Shown: positions 10,306-21,285 of the stretch, piece after piece
Layout of the letters: each line of letters opens with the position of its first letter
Numbering within the stretch: position 1 is the first letter of the stretch
Translations under genes and position numbers: made by a program
Notes under the pieces: generated by a model
Seen by the model: only the letters and a program-made list of their open reading frames with translations
The model's database searches: none
Told to the model about the DNA's origin: nothing
Assembly (NCBI RefSeq): GCF_015689195.1
Contig: NZ_CP065044.1
Span: forward strand, 4,154,001-4,218,000
Direction: 5' to 3'
Length of the DNA stretch: 64,000 nt
DNA from: Pectobacterium aroidearum
GTDB taxonomy: Bacteria; Pseudomonadota; Gammaproteobacteria; Enterobacterales; Enterobacteriaceae

Positions 10306-11457
10306 ATGGCTAACAGAATGATTCTTAACGAAACATCCTACTTTGGCGCAGGCGCTATCGCCCACATCGTCGATGAAGTAAAACGACGAGGATTCAGGAA
10401 AGCACTGCTGGTGACGGACAAGGATTTGGTTAAATTTGGCGTCGCGGCCAAGGTCACTGAGAAGCTGGATGCGGCAGGGTTACCCTACGATATTTACGAT
10501 GAGGTGATTCCCAATCCAACCATCAGCGTGGTGGAAAAAGGCATTGAACGATTCAAAGCATCACTGGCTGATTACCTGATTGCGATTGGCGGCGGCTCAC
10601 CGCAGGATACCTGTAAGGCTATCGGGATTATTATCAATAACCCTGAATTTGCCGATGTCCGCAGCCTCGAAGGCGTTGCGGCCACCCGACGCCCCGCCGT
10701 CCCGATTATCGCGATCCCGACCACCTCAGGTACTGCCGCAGAAGTCACCATCAACTACGTCATCACGGATGAAGAAAAACGCCGCAAATTCGTGTGCGTC
10801 GATCCGCATGATATTCCGATTGTCGCCATCGTCGATCCCGACATGATGGCGAGCATGCCAGCCTCACTGAAAGCTGCCACGGGGATCGACGCCCTGACGC
10901 ACGCCATTGAAGGCTTTACGACCAAAGCCGCCTGGGAGCTAACCGATACGCTGCACCTGAAGGCCATTGAAATTATCAGCCGCTCGCTGCGTGATTCCGT
11001 CGCAGGGAAACCAAAAGGCGTGGAAGAGATGGCGCTGGGGCAATATATCGCCGGTATGGGATTTTCAAACGTTGGGCTTGGTCTGGTACACGGCATGGCG
11101 CATCCACTCGGCGCGTTTTACAACACCCCACACGGCGTAGCGAATGCCATCCTGCTGCCGCATATCATGGCCTACAACGCGGACTATACCGGTGAAAAAT
11201 TCCGGGACATCGCCATTGCGATGGGGGTAACAAACGCGGCAGCAATGCCGATTACCCAAGCGCGAGAAGCCGCCATTAACGCCGTTCGGCAACTTTCTCA
11301 CGATGTAGATATTCCGCCGAGACTGCGCGATGTCGGCGTGAGAGAAGAAGATATTCCGGCACTGGCACAGGCCGCCTTTGACGATGTCTGCACCGGCGGC
11401 AATCCGCGCGATACGAATATCGACGAGATTAACGCGCTGTATCGGTCTATTTATTGA
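10306..11457 (+). CDS. fucO: Lactaldehyde reductase / iron-containing alcohol dehydrogenase
   Basis: A group III iron-dependent alcohol dehydrogenase, closely similar over its whole length to E. coli FucO, which reduces L-lactaldehyde to 1,2-propanediol with NADH. The 383-residue length is the same. NAD-binding GGGSPQDTCKAIG and the metal-site region DALTHAIEGF ... GLVHGMAHPLGAFYNTPHGVANA, with the family's Asp and His ligands, are intact. I start at the second of two adjacent ATGs because AGGAG at 10294-10298 is then 7 bases away. No fucose or rhamnose genes are next to it, so it may serve general aldehyde reduction here. A weak hairpin follows before the convergent hydrolase gene. Confidence 0.9.
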   Translation: MANRMILNETSYFGAGAIAHIVDEVKRRGFRKALLVTDKDLVKFGVAAKVTEKLDAAGLPYDIYDEVIPNPTISVVEKGIERFKASLADYLIAIGGGSPQDTCKAIGIIINNPEFADVRSLEGVAATRRPAVPIIAIPTTSGTAAEVTINYVITDEEKRRKFVCVDPHDIPIVAIVDPDMMASMPASLKAATGIDALTHAIEGFTTKAAWELTDTLHLKAIEIISRSLRDSVAGKPKGVEEMALGQYIAGMGFSNVGLGLVHGMAHPLGAFYNTPHGVANAILLPHIMAYNADYTGEKFRDIAIAMGVTNAAAMPITQAREAAINAVRQLSHDVDIPPRLRDVGVREEDIPALAQAAFDDVCTGGNPRDTNIDEINALYRSIY

Positions 11458-11470
11458 CGCACACTTGGCA

Positions 11471-11494
11471 CCACCCGCAATGCACCGCGGGTGG
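11471..11494. terminator. Terminator-like hairpin between convergent genes
   Basis: CCACCCGC / GCGGGTGG, an 8-bp perfect stem with an 8-base loop, lies in the 44 bases between fucO and the convergent hydrolase gene. Neither side has a strong T-run, so termination is likely but weaker than usual. Confidence 0.45.
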
Positions 11495-11501
11495 CTATTC
11501 A

Positions 11502-12965
11502 CTATTGCGGGATCTTCTCTTCAATACGCTGAATCAGGTAGGGATAAAACGGGTTAGAGGACAGCCGCAGCAGCGTATCCAGATCGACAACCAGAGCGGA
11601 ACGTTCTCCTCTTGGGGTAATTTTCCCCAGCGGCAGACCAAATTCGGTAGGGTTCTGTGAGAAACGACCATACAGCGAATCCGAATCTGGGAACGGCAGT
11701 GATACGTGCGATAGCGAATACACATCCGATGGATAGTCCATCCCCAGCTCGCGAGTCTGTTCCTGCCCCGCCCCTGCAGCAACATCGAACGCCACGGCAT
11801 GAGAACTGTTCGGCGCAGCGTTAGAAATCACCGTCGTATCATAATGACGTGGAGTGGCAGGTAATAGCTGGCTGACGGCACCATTCGTCGACTCACGCAG
11901 AAGCGGGCCAAAATTGACGGTACGATTGACATCAAAGAGAACCAACTGGCTCCCGTTAGCTGGCAGCAGGTTATAAAACGCCGTAATGACCGCACGCGTG
12001 CTTACGGTGAAATCCATCACCGATTGGAACGTCAGCACTGGAGGTAGATCAACCAACGCATTCGCTTGCGCTTTACGGCTTAACTGACTCTGAAGTTCAT
12101 GGGTTAACAACCAGGATTGGCGCGCACCATTTACCGGAAATGAGTTGTACTTGAAGGGATTAAATTCCGGCAAGATGCCCAACCAGGCAGACTTGGCAAA
12201 GGCCGGAAAGATAGCGGGTAGCCCAGCCAGCCCCGCAAAACGCGCATAGCTGGTAATACCGATCATCGGGGAAATAAGGATAAGCTGATCGGGACGCGCA
12301 AGTGCAGGATTATCCAAGGTATCCAGCGTGTACTTCAACGCCAGCGCCCCGCCGTTGGAAAAACCGACGATATGCAGCGGCAACCTTTGACCCTGTTGTA
12401 ACGTCAGGTGCGACGTCGTCTCACGCACTGCCAGACGCGTGGCTGCCAGCCAATCTTCCCATTGCACATCGGTCAGCGCCCCCGGCACCGTCCCGTGCGC
12501 AGGCAAGCGAATGCCAACAACGAAAAAACCACGCTGACGATAGCGTTCCGCGATATGCCGCAAACTATAGGGTGAATCGGTCAGACCGTGCAGCATCACC
12601 ACCGCGCCTTTCAGTTCCCCTTCCGGCGACAGTTCATAGGATCGGTTCCAGTCATGCTGGAACTTCCCAGGGTAAACCGGGCTACCCGAAAAATAGCGGT
12701 TAACCGGACGCTGCTCATCCTCATCCAGTTCCTGAGTGACATGCTGATTCACCTGCTGAAAGATAAGTGCTTCCTGCTTTAAATACGCAGCCCAGTCGCC
12801 CTTATCCAGCTCATCCGTTGACAGCTCATCCGGCACGTAGGTGTGCCACGGCGCTAGCGGCGGCCCACTTTGCGTGTCATAAATACGAATAGCCAACAGC
12901 GTCATTGCAATAACACCGATGACGATAAGACCGCGTCTGATGAGTCGCCGTACAGATTTCAGCAT
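11502..12965 (-). CDS. Membrane-anchored alpha/beta hydrolase
   Basis: A 487-residue protein starting with a basic stretch and a hydrophobic anchor (RRGLIVIGVIAMTLLAI, residues 10-27), so the body probably sits on the outer face of the inner membrane. The alpha/beta-hydrolase core includes VVMLHGLTDSPYSLRHIAE (oxyanion HG motif) and the nucleophile elbow IVGFSNGGALALKY (G-F-S-N-G) about 70 residues later. A C-terminal catalytic His is plausible in SLSHVSLPFP near residue 420. It resembles lysophospholipase/carboxylesterase-type hydrolases, but the substrate is not evident. It is a single gene between hairpins, convergent with fucO and upstream of the bud operon on the same strand. Confidence 0.8.
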   Translation of the reverse strand: MLKSVRRLIRRGLIVIGVIAMTLLAIRIYDTQSGPPLAPWHTYVPDELSTDELDKGDWAAYLKQEALIFQQVNQHVTQELDEDEQRPVNRYFSGSPVYPGKFQHDWNRSYELSPEGELKGAVVMLHGLTDSPYSLRHIAERYRQRGFFVVGIRLPAHGTVPGALTDVQWEDWLAATRLAVRETTSHLTLQQGQRLPLHIVGFSNGGALALKYTLDTLDNPALARPDQLILISPMIGITSYARFAGLAGLPAIFPAFAKSAWLGILPEFNPFKYNSFPVNGARQSWLLTHELQSQLSRKAQANALVDLPPVLTFQSVMDFTVSTRAVITAFYNLLPANGSQLVLFDVNRTVNFGPLLRESTNGAVSQLLPATPRHYDTTVISNAAPNSSHAVAFDVAAGAGQEQTRELGMDYPSDVYSLSHVSLPFPDSDSLYGRFSQNPTEFGLPLGKITPRGERSALVVDLDTLLRLSSNPFYPYLIQRIEEKIPQ

Positions 12966-13060
12966 GGTGTGTCCCTTCCTGTTACCGTGTGACCATGCAG
13001 ATGATTCTAAAGAAAACTATCCAGCGACACACCGTATTATTGAGGGAGAAACGATGCTGC

Positions 13061-13084
13061 CCCGCCCGATACCCTACGGGCGGG
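13061..13084 (-). terminator. budB: Hairpin after budB
   Basis: CCCGCCCG / CGGGCGGG, an 8-bp perfect stem with an 8-base loop, starts 16 bases after the budB stop. A T-run is not obvious, so it may act as a 3' stabiliser or a weak terminator. Confidence 0.45.
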
Positions 13085-13099
13085 TAACCCATTAAAATA

Positions 13100-14779
13100 T
13101 CAGATCAGCACGCTAATATTCAGATTCCCCATCAGCCAGTGGTTATCGGAATAATCAACCGGAATCGCAATCACCGCGGGGCCGTCAACATCCATCGCCT
13201 GACGGAGTTTGCTAACCAGTTCATCCGCAGATTCAACTGCAAACCCTTTTGCGCCAAACGCTTCCGCATACGCCTTGAAATCAATCGGGCCAAATGTCAC
13301 GCCCGCCGGGCGATGGTATTTATGGATTTGCTGGATTTCCACCATGTTATAGCCGTTATCCACCCAGATAATATGCAGGAGATTGCTTTTCAGGCGCACC
13401 GCTGTTTCCAGCTCCATGCTGGACTGCATAAACCCGCCGTCGCCGGAAACGGACACCACTTTTTTGCCGGGCTGTATCAATGATGCGGCTATCGCCCAAG
13501 GTAGTGCTACGCCCATGGTCTGCTGGCCGTTGGTCATCAGAATCTGCCGCGCCCGGAAGCTATACAGATAACGCGCCAGCCAGATATGAAAACTTCCCAT
13601 GTCCACACACAGCGTGACATCTTCATTCACGATATCCTGCATCGCCCGCACCAGACGCAGCGGGTGAATTGCAAATCCTGCCATGTTGATGGCGCGAGTA
13701 CTGAGATCGTGACGCTGACGCTGACGATCCTGCAATACGGCCTGCGTGCCCGCCGATAAGATAACTGGCTCGCTGATACACGCATTCAACGCATCCACCG
13801 TCATCGCGATATTCCCGAGCAGCTCGATATCAGGGTGGTAGGCGCTGTCGATCTCAGCCCGCAGCACATCAATATGGATCAGCGTTGCTTTGCCGCTATT
13901 CCATAACACCGGATCGTACTCAACCGGGCTGTAGCCCACGGTAACGATCACGTCCGCCTGTTGCAGCAGTTTATCCCCAGCCTGATTATTGAACAGCCCA
14001 ACACGTCCGGCAAAGTGACCAAACTGCTGCTGGTCGATCACGCCAGCGGCCTGGTACGTGCTGGTAACCGGCAGTTGGCTGCGGTGTAAAAAACGACGCA
14101 GCGCCTCTGCATTCTCCTGCTGGCTAGCCATTAACCCAAGCAGTAACACCGGATTTTTAGCCTCCCGCAGTCGTTTAGCCGCCTCGGCAACGTCACTATG
14201 TGGCGCACCGTTTAACAGCGGTAAATTCGGACAAGCCAGAATCGGGCTACTCACCGGTTCATTGACGATATCCTGTGGCAGGCTGACAAACGCCCCCCCT
14301 GGACGGCCGCTTTCCGCTGCCCGAAACGCATTCGCCAGCACTTCCGAGATGGCACTGGATGCGGTGACTTCCGCGCTGAATTTACTGACTGGCTGAAACA
14401 GGCTGACGGTGTCCAGACTCTGGTGCGTCAGTTTAAGCTTATCCGCACGCTTAACCGCCCCGCCTAATGCCACAACCGCATCACCTTCTGCGGTCGCCGT
14501 GGCCAGCCCGGTGACCAGATTGGAGCAGCCGGGGCCAGATGTCACCAGCGTCACCCCCGCTTTCCCCGTGAGGCGACCTATCGCCGCCGCCATAAACGCA
14601 CCGTTCGCCTCATGCCGTACTGGGATCGTTTGAATCGTCGAGTCTTCCAGCTCATCAAACACGCGATCGATTTTAGCGCCGGGAATACCAAAAATATGCT
14701 TTACGCCCTGCGCTTCCAGGTGTTTTACAATCAGCTCGGCTCCGCAACTCCAGCTTTGCTGCTCGGTGGACTTTTCCAT
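13100..14779 (-). CDS. budB: Catabolic acetolactate synthase
   Basis: This thiamine-diphosphate enzyme condenses two pyruvates to 2-acetolactate, the first step of acetoin/2,3-butanediol fermentation. The 559-residue product has the three POX-type domains. The catalytic Glu region is visible ([20 protein letters not shown]), as is the ThDP/Mg motif [20 protein letters not shown]...VDNGYN. It is the catabolic, FAD-independent type by length and by its pairing with budA, 21 bases upstream. The pair is divergent from budR. No budC (butanediol dehydrogenase) is adjacent. Confidence 0.95.
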   Translation of the reverse strand: MEKSTEQQSWSCGAELIVKHLEAQGVKHIFGIPGAKIDRVFDELEDSTIQTIPVRHEANGAFMAAAIGRLTGKAGVTLVTSGPGCSNLVTGLATATAEGDAVVALGGAVKRADKLKLTHQSLDTVSLFQPVSKFSAEVTASSAISEVLANAFRAAESGRPGGAFVSLPQDIVNEPVSSPILACPNLPLLNGAPHSDVAEAAKRLREAKNPVLLLGLMASQQENAEALRRFLHRSQLPVTSTYQAAGVIDQQQFGHFAGRVGLFNNQAGDKLLQQADVIVTVGYSPVEYDPVLWNSGKATLIHIDVLRAEIDSAYHPDIELLGNIAMTVDALNACISEPVILSAGTQAVLQDRQRQRHDLSTRAINMAGFAIHPLRLVRAMQDIVNEDVTLCVDMGSFHIWLARYLYSFRARQILMTNGQQTMGVALPWAIAASLIQPGKKVVSVSGDGGFMQSSMELETAVRLKSNLLHIIWVDNGYNMVEIQQIHKYHRPAGVTFGPIDFKAYAEAFGAKGFAVESADELVSKLRQAMDVDGPAVIAIPVDYSDNHWLMGNLNISVLI

Positions 14780-14800
14780 GACATAACTCCGATGAAATGA

Positions 14801-15583
14801 CTAGCTCTCTACTGACTTGATTACGCTATTGAGGTTTTCTGAGGACAGATCGGCATTGAGAAACTCCCGATCCTGAGGCAGATCGATGATCAGTTTGGCA
14901 ACCACACCAAACGTTAGCGTGCCGTGTTCGACGTCATAATTCAGAATATGGCCGCCGCCCTGGCGATCGTCAGTAATGAAATGTTCGTGGTAACCCGCGA
15001 CATTAATTCCCTGAGTGTAAGCTGGACTACGAAAACCAATAACGCTGCCGTTACGGTGCTCAAAATGAAATGTCGGCTGTCCTTCAACCGCTTCCTGCAT
15101 GGGTTTATAAGGCCGGCACTGCCGGGGGACGGTACGGGTTTCAACACAGCGAAAATTCCCGTCAATCCGCAACGCGCAGAATAAATTATCCGTGCCCACA
15201 ATCTCGTCGATCTGGCGATGTACGTCTTCACGCGAGGTCCAGCAATCAAAACGGATCGTTTCCGTCGGGCGAAAGAATGTCATGACGGCGAATGGCGTTT
15301 TCTGCTCTGGCTTCGCCGCGCGTGCGCTGCCATCGGATAACAGCTGGAAAATCTGGCTATTTAACGCAACCAGTTCCCCATCCAAACTATTAAATGTTCC
15401 TAATCCAAAATCACCGTGTTCCAGCAATTCAGCCATCGTTCGGTTACCTTCATATACGCCATTTATTAGCCCGCTCATTAATGAGGTCTGATAAATAACG
15501 CTGTCTGCACGCTGCCGACGAAAATCATAGGCATAGCTGGCAAAGGCTTCCTCACAGGATTGTTCACTGACATTCGTTTTCAT
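14801..15583 (-). CDS. budA: Alpha-acetolactate decarboxylase
   Basis: BudA decarboxylates 2-acetolactate to R-acetoin. The 260-residue product has the AlsD/BudA family blocks: TSLMSGLINGVYEGNRTMAELLEHGDFGLGTFNSLDGE, and near the C-terminus a metal-site HEHFITDDRQGGGHILNY segment whose His residues coordinate zinc in the family. It is first in the budA-budB operon and divergent from budR (129-base gap), the layout known from Klebsiella-type bud loci. Expression is therefore probably acetate- and acid-responsive through BudR; the regulation is inferred from the arrangement. Confidence 0.95.
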   Translation of the reverse strand: MKTNVSEQSCEEAFASYAYDFRRQRADSVIYQTSLMSGLINGVYEGNRTMAELLEHGDFGLGTFNSLDGELVALNSQIFQLLSDGSARAAKPEQKTPFAVMTFFRPTETIRFDCWTSREDVHRQIDEIVGTDNLFCALRIDGNFRCVETRTVPRQCRPYKPMQEAVEGQPTFHFEHRNGSVIGFRSPAYTQGINVAGYHEHFITDDRQGGGHILNYDVEHGTLTFGVVAKLIIDLPQDREFLNADLSSENLNSVIKSVES

Positions 15584-15712
15584 ACATTCCTTCTCACCGC
15601 ACCGATTACTTAAACACCGCTAATATTTAGATAAAGATTGACGCGGGAGAGAACAAAATTCCAATATGCAATTAAGGGCATTTCAAGATCGGAAAGATAT
15701 GGAGTTACGTAA

Positions 15713-16615
15713 ATGGAACTACGCTACCTGCGCTATTTTGTCGCCGTTGCACAAGCCCGACATTTCACGCGTGCGGCAGAAAACCTAGGGATATCACAGC
15801 CCCCTCTTAGCCAGCAGATCAAGAAATTCGAGCAGGAGATCGGCACGCCGCTGTTCAAGCGACTGACGCGCGGTGTAGAAATGACGGAGGCGGGACAGGC
15901 ACTGTATGAAGACGCCTGCCGTATTCTGCAACTCACCGATTCGGCGATCGCACGGACAAGGAGTATCGCGCGAGGCGAGAAAGGTAGCCTGAACGTGGGT
16001 TTTTCACCCTCGGCCATGTACCACCCCACGGTGCTTTCCCTACTCCATCGCTACTGTCAGCAGCATCCGTACGTCCAACCGCAGCCAAAAGAAGAAAACC
16101 CGGCAACGCTGATTACTGCGCTGCAAGAACGCAATATCGATATCGCATTTCTGCGTTTACCCTGCGAACTTAGTGATGATATTAACGGGGAAATTTTGGC
16201 CGAAGAGCCGATGAAATTGGTGCTACCCGCAGGGCATTCACTGAGCCATAAAGCGCAAGTCTCGCTCAGCGAACTGCGTCAGGAACCGCTGATTATTTTC
16301 CCACGTGAGGTGTGTCCGGGGTTGCACGATATGATTATCCGCACCTGCTATCTGTCGGGTTATGGTCCCAAACCCAGCCCATTTGCCCCGCAGCTGACGG
16401 CAACGATCGGGATGGTCGCCGCCGGCTTCGGCATTACCCTGATACCGGAATCACTCGCCTGCATTAAGGCCGATAATGTGACCTATCACGATATCGGTAT
16501 GCCCGAAATCCATACGCAAATCGCGGCTATATGGCGTAAACATGAACGATCGGCCGTTATCGTGAATCTCATCCACCTGATACGCCAGCATCTGAGCAGC
16601 CAGCATCCCGATTAA
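15713..16615 (+). CDS. budR: LysR-type regulator of the bud operon
   Basis: A 300-residue LysR-family activator starting MELRYLRYFVAVAQARHFTR with the winged-helix HTH at residues 1-60 (AAENLGISQPPLSQQIKKFE). A two-lobed effector-binding domain follows. It is transcribed divergently from budA across a 129-base gap, the usual arrangement for LysR proteins controlling the neighbouring operon. BudR/AlsR proteins activate acetoin synthesis genes in response to acetate and low pH. The sequence and location support that role here, though the effector cannot be read from the sequence. Confidence 0.88.
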   Translation: MELRYLRYFVAVAQARHFTRAAENLGISQPPLSQQIKKFEQEIGTPLFKRLTRGVEMTEAGQALYEDACRILQLTDSAIARTRSIARGEKGSLNVGFSPSAMYHPTVLSLLHRYCQQHPYVQPQPKEENPATLITALQERNIDIAFLRLPCELSDDINGEILAEEPMKLVLPAGHSLSHKAQVSLSELRQEPLIIFPREVCPGLHDMIIRTCYLSGYGPKPSPFAPQLTATIGMVAAGFGITLIPESLACIKADNVTYHDIGMPEIHTQIAAIWRKHERSAVIVNLIHLIRQHLSSQHPD

Positions 16616-16683
16616 CGCCACGGTAAAGAAAATTCCGACAATCTGCTCGTCAAAAAGCTAGTAATTGATATAAATTCTTATAT

Positions 16684-16702
16684 GATATTAGTTATCATTA
16701 TC
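16684..16702. promoter_or_regulatory. Fur box upstream of the yjjZ-like gene
   Basis: Read on the minus strand, the 19-mer matches the classical GATAATGATAATCATTATC Fur box at 16 of 19 positions. It lies 20 bases before the start of the DUF1435 gene, where bound Fur would block transcription. Confidence 0.75.
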
Positions 16703-16721
16703 ACTTTTAACGGGTGGAAAA

Positions 16722-17012
16722 ATGCTGACAGCAATGATCACAGCCTGCGGGCTATGGAGTGTGAGCTGGTGTATGGGGAAGCATCTGTCCAGCGCCTGGG
16801 GCGTGCTGCTGCCTTGTGCCATTATGCCGCTACTGGCGCTGCTCGATCTGAACCTGACGCACCTGAAAGTGATTATCGCCATCGCCCTGCTGGCGACGCT
16901 TGTGATGCTGTTCCATCAACGCTTACGCCACTATTTACTGCTGCCGTCCTGCGTTGCGCTCGCTGGCGGGTTGGCGGCACTATCCGTTATGTTTAACCTG
17001 ACGACGCTGTAA
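16722..17012 (+). CDS. DUF1435-family small inner-membrane protein, yjjZ-like
   Basis: A 96-residue, very hydrophobic protein with three or four membrane segments (about residues 5-18, 24-41, 49-63, 71-93). Sequence such as WGVLLPCAIMPLLALLDLN and LFHQRLRHYLLLPSCVALAGG matches what I know of the enterobacterial DUF1435 family. It sits directly beside the three tRNA-Leu(CAG) genes, the position yjjZ has in E. coli, which supports orthology. A strong Fur box precedes the gene, so it is probably iron-repressed. Function is unknown; the E. coli neighbour fhuF is absent here. A second frame overlaps this region, but its composition does not look coding. Confidence 0.7.
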   Translation: MLTAMITACGLWSVSWCMGKHLSSAWGVLLPCAIMPLLALLDLNLTHLKVIIAIALLATLVMLFHQRLRHYLLLPSCVALAGGLAALSVMFNLTTL

Positions 17013-17134
17013 ATCAACGCGGAGCGGTGCACACATTCAGAAAGGTCAGTGAACGCGGAAAAGCGTTATAGATACAGAAAGGGATAAAAGAGAATAAACA
17101 GGAAAGAAAATCAGGAAGATACAGAATAAATCTG

Positions 17135-17221
17135 TGGTGCGAAGAGAGGGACTTGAACCCTCACGCCCGTAAGGACACTAACACCTGAAGCTAGCGCGTC
17201 TACCAATTCCGCCACCTTCGC
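17135..17221 (-). tRNA. tRNA-Leu (CAG), third of three
   Basis: An 87-base class II tRNA including an encoded CCA. The anticodon loop reads CTTCAGGT, giving anticodon CAG. It has the long variable arm expected for tRNA-Leu and is nearly identical to E. coli leuPQV tRNAs. It differs from the other two copies at two positions in the variable arm region. Confidence 0.95.
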
Positions 17222-17300
17222 ACTGGGAACGTTGTTTGTCTTATGCAGTAAGACTGCTTTATGCGGAAAATCAGCTTTATGCGCTAAATCTATTATGACA

Positions 17301-17387
17301 TGGTGCGAAGAGAGGGACTTGAACCCTCACGTCCGTAAGAACACTAACACCTGAAGCTAGCGCGTCTACCAATTCCGCCACCTTCGC
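17301..17387 (-). tRNA. tRNA-Leu (CAG), second of three
   Basis: An 87-base tRNA gene with anticodon CAG, encoded CCA and long variable arm. It appears identical to the copy at 17461-17547 and is co-transcribed with it. Confidence 0.95.
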
Positions 17388-17460
17388 AATTCTGTCATGC
17401 TGCTCATGCAATACTGATTCACTGCTTCGGTTCGACAAACGAGAACCGTCATAGTGATGT

Positions 17461-17547
17461 TGGTGCGAAGAGAGGGACTTGAACCCTCACGTCCGTAAGA
17501 ACACTAACACCTGAAGCTAGCGCGTCTACCAATTCCGCCACCTTCGC
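17461..17547 (-). tRNA. tRNA-Leu (CAG), first of three
   Basis: An 87-base tRNA gene with anticodon CAG, encoded CCA and long variable arm. It is the promoter-proximal gene of the leuQPV-like cluster. Confidence 0.95.
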
Positions 17548-17581
17548 AACACTGCTTTACGCAATATCACTACGGGGGCGA

Positions 17582-17609
17582 ATTCTAGAGGTTTTCGCGT
17601 TCACGTCAA
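17582..17609 (-). promoter_or_regulatory. Sigma-70 promoter of the tRNA-Leu operon
   Basis: On the minus strand TTGACG and TAGAAT are separated by 16 bases. A GC-rich discriminator (TCGCCCCCG) follows the -10, as is typical of stringently controlled stable-RNA promoters. The first tRNA begins 35 bases beyond the -10. Confidence 0.8.
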
Positions 17610-17650
17610 TGATTATTTCCTCAGGGATGCGGGGTTTGCTGCAAAAATCA

Positions 17651-18568
17651 TCATCTCGCGGCAGCGCTGTGCGTAAAGAGTTCATCGAGCCATTCTATAA
17701 ACACCCGAATCCGTGGCGCGAGAAAACGACCGGGCGCATACATCACGTAAAGCGGCATCGCGGGCGGTGGTATTTCCGGCAGGATCTCCACCAACTCCCC
17801 GCTTTCCAGAAACGGGCGCAGGCCGCGACGCGGCGCCTGAATAATCCCCAGTCCGGCACGGGCGCTGGCGATGTAGGCATCGGTGCCATTAACCTGTAAC
17901 GCACCGGGCAACATACGCGTAATGCGTTCATCGCCCGACATGAATTCCAGCGGATAAAGATATTCAGTACGCAGAGAGAAATAGCCGACCATATGATGCC
18001 CTGACAGGTCATCAAGCGAACGTGGCACGCCGTATCGCGCCAGATAATCGGCCGACGCACAGGTAATCTGCGGCATTGACGGCAAATGGCGGGTCGCCAG
18101 CGTCTCGTCGTCCGTCTGCCAGGCGCGCAGCACACAGTCGACGCCTTCACGTAGCACATTAATCGCCGCATCGTTGGCGCTTAGCATCAGCGTCACCTGC
18201 GGATAACGCGCATAAAAGTCCCCTAACGCCGGGACGACAATGTCCCGCGCCAGCGAATGCGGCATATCCACCCGCACTTTCCCAACCGGCTGCTGCTTTT
18301 GCTGCGTGAACAGCGTGTCGATCTCTTCAATTTCCGCAAGCAATTGCAGACAGCGCTCATAATAAACGCGCCCTTCATCGGTGATCTGCACCTGACGGGT
18401 CGTACGTTGCAGCAAACGTACTCCTAACCGCCCTTCAAGCTGCTTGATGGTATTGCTCACCGTCGCACGCGGTAGTGCAAGCCGTTCTGCTGCACGGCTA
18501 AAGCTGCCCAGTTCGACAATACGCACAAAAACCCGCATCGACTGAATATGATCCATCGCCGCCACCAT
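17651..18568 (-). CDS. LysR-type transcriptional regulator
   Basis: A 305-residue LysR protein with the HTH in residues 5-65 (FSRAAERLALPRATVSNTIKQLE) and the usual effector domain. It belongs to the group that often regulates a neighbouring oxidoreductase. The start could be the MDHIQSMRVF methionine at 18556, which gives the standard N-terminus. It is divergent from an aldo/keto reductase gene with an 86-base gap, so that gene is the likely target. In E. coli this position between leuQPV and rsmC has no such pair, so these two genes look like an insertion. Confidence 0.85.
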   Translation of the reverse strand: MVAAMDHIQSMRVFVRIVELGSFSRAAERLALPRATVSNTIKQLEGRLGVRLLQRTTRQVQITDEGRVYYERCLQLLAEIEEIDTLFTQQKQQPVGKVRVDMPHSLARDIVVPALGDFYARYPQVTLMLSANDAAINVLREGVDCVLRAWQTDDETLATRHLPSMPQITCASADYLARYGVPRSLDDLSGHHMVGYFSLRTEYLYPLEFMSGDERITRMLPGALQVNGTDAYIASARAGLGIIQAPRRGLRPFLESGELVEILPEIPPPAMPLYVMYAPGRFLAPRIRVFIEWLDELFTHSAAAR

Positions 18569-18669
18569 TGTTAGCTATTTTTGAATAGTGTTGCATAAAA
18601 AGCGGTATTTATCTTTATTGGATAAACAACCAGACTGCTTTCACTGCCAACGAGATGAGGAAGATGACA

Positions 18670-19662
<993 letters not shown>

Positions 19663-19668
19663 TTGGGA

Positions 19669-20712
19669 TTACCGACGGCCTTTGCCTGTGCGCGGCGGAC
19701 GACCCACGGTGGCCTGATACACCTTGAAGCGCCCGGTCTGCGCCAGCACTTCATGGCTACCGAATGCGGCATCTAACAGCGCGGGATACGGCAGGAAGGC
19801 ATTAGCGACGATGCGCAACTGCCCGCCAATCGGCAGATGGGTCACCGCGCCACGAATCAACATTTCCGCGGCTTGCAGACTGGTCTGTAAGCCGTCGTGG
19901 AATGGCGGATTGGAGACGATCATATCGAAGCGGCCATTAATGTCGGAATAGACGTTGCTCGCAATCACCGCGCCTTCCAACGCATTCGCCGCCAGCGTAG
20001 CTTTGCTGGACTCCACCGCCGCCGCGCTGACATCGCTCAACGTCAGGCGGATTTTCGGCGACTGTTTCGCCAGTACCGATGCCAGCACGCCAGCACCGCA
20101 GGCGATATCCAGCACTTTGCCTTTCATGTGCGGCTCAAACGTAGACAGCAGCAGTCGACTGCCCGGATCCAGATCATCACGGCTGAAGACGCCCGGAAGC
20201 GTTTTGACGATCACGCCATCCGTCACATACTCATCCCACCAGTCATCCAGCGTGAAGCTGGACTGCTTATCAATTCGACCATGGTAAAGCCCGCAGCGGC
20301 GTGCACTGTCGATTTTCACCAACTCGACGAAGTCAGACAGCACGGTTTCGGCGCTGCGCACGCCGCTGCGGTTTTCCCCAACCACGAAGATCTCCGCGCC
20401 GACTGGCAGCAAGGACAACAGATTACGCAACTGGAATTCCGCTTCCTGTTTGCTTTTCGGCCAGTAATAAATCAGCGTGTCGCTATCCGCCACCAGCGCC
20501 GCATCCGCCACCAGACCGAATTGCGCATTCTCGCCAAGCGGCTTTGTCATCTGCTGCCAGTGGTGATATTGGTTGCAATGGACACGCACTGACGCCGCCT
20601 CAAATTGCGCAGGCAGGGTATCCTGCAAATCACCGGCAAACAGAACGCGGCGTGAGAGAAATTCATCGCTATGGCGCAGTATAACTTCACTGGCGGGGGT
20701 TAATGCGGACAT
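19669..20712 (-). CDS. rsmC: 16S rRNA m2G1207 methyltransferase
   Basis: RsmC methylates N2 of G1207 in 16S rRNA within the 30S subunit, using SAM. The 347-residue product has an N-terminal degenerate methyltransferase domain and a C-terminal catalytic one with the SAM motif [18 protein letters not shown] and the NPPF motif [11 protein letters not shown]. Length and location next to holD-rimI match E. coli. It ends 6 bases from the convergent aldo/keto reductase gene, with no visible terminator between them. A basic [11 protein letters not shown] tail ends the protein. Confidence 0.95.
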   Translation of the reverse strand: MSALTPASEVILRHSDEFLSRRVLFAGDLQDTLPAQFEAASVRVHCNQYHHWQQMTKPLGENAQFGLVADAALVADSDTLIYYWPKSKQEAEFQLRNLLSLLPVGAEIFVVGENRSGVRSAETVLSDFVELVKIDSARRCGLYHGRIDKQSSFTLDDWWDEYVTDGVIVKTLPGVFSRDDLDPGSRLLLSTFEPHMKGKVLDIACGAGVLASVLAKQSPKIRLTLSDVSAAAVESSKATLAANALEGAVIASNVYSDINGRFDMIVSNPPFHDGLQTSLQAAEMLIRGAVTHLPIGGQLRIVANAFLPYPALLDAAFGSHEVLAQTGRFKVYQATVGRPPRTGKGRR

Positions 20713-20871
20713 CAGGCTACGGCTCCTTAATCATTGAGCGGGGGATTATATACGCTTCGCTCCCGAAGTTGCAGCGCGCAGAGGAAATAACCGCGCCGAC
20801 ATTGGCGCAGCCTGACGGGGTTTGTTAGCATAGGCACGACGCATTTTCTCGCCCGCCAGACAGGATAACGC

Positions 20872-21285
20872 ATGGAATCAAGACGTGACAGGCTGCTACA
20901 GCAACTGGGAATTACGCAGTGGACGCTGCGTCGCCCGACGGTGCTGCAAGGCGAAATCGCCGTCAGTCTGCCCGCACAGGTGCGTCTGGTGATCGTCTCC
21001 GCCGAGCCGCTGGCCGATGATGAACCGCTGTTGGCCGATGTCCTGCACAGTCTGGCGCTGACTCCTTCACAAGCCTATCGCTTGACGCCGCAGCAGATCG
21101 AGATGCTGCCCGCCGACGTACGCTGCCATAGCTGGCGGTTGGGTATTGAAGAGCCGATTGCGCTACAGGGCGTTCAGCTTTCCAGCCCTCTGCTTTCCGA
21201 ACTTTATCAAAATGCCGACGCCAAACGGGCGCTGTGGCAACAGATCTGTGAACATGAACACGATATCTTCTCTGACGCCAGCTGA
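20872..21285 (+). CDS. holD: DNA polymerase III psi subunit
   Basis: Psi bridges the clamp-loader (through chi) to single-strand-binding protein at the replication fork. The 137-residue product starts MESRRDRLLQQLGITQWTLR, the segment that binds chi and tau, and matches E. coli HolD in length and pattern (RPTVLQGEIAVSLPAQVRLV). It is divergent from rsmC and overlaps rimI by 32 bases, as in E. coli, indicating co-translation. Confidence 0.93.
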   Translation: MESRRDRLLQQLGITQWTLRRPTVLQGEIAVSLPAQVRLVIVSAEPLADDEPLLADVLHSLALTPSQAYRLTPQQIEMLPADVRCHSWRLGIEEPIALQGVQLSSPLLSELYQNADAKRALWQQICEHEHDIFSDAS

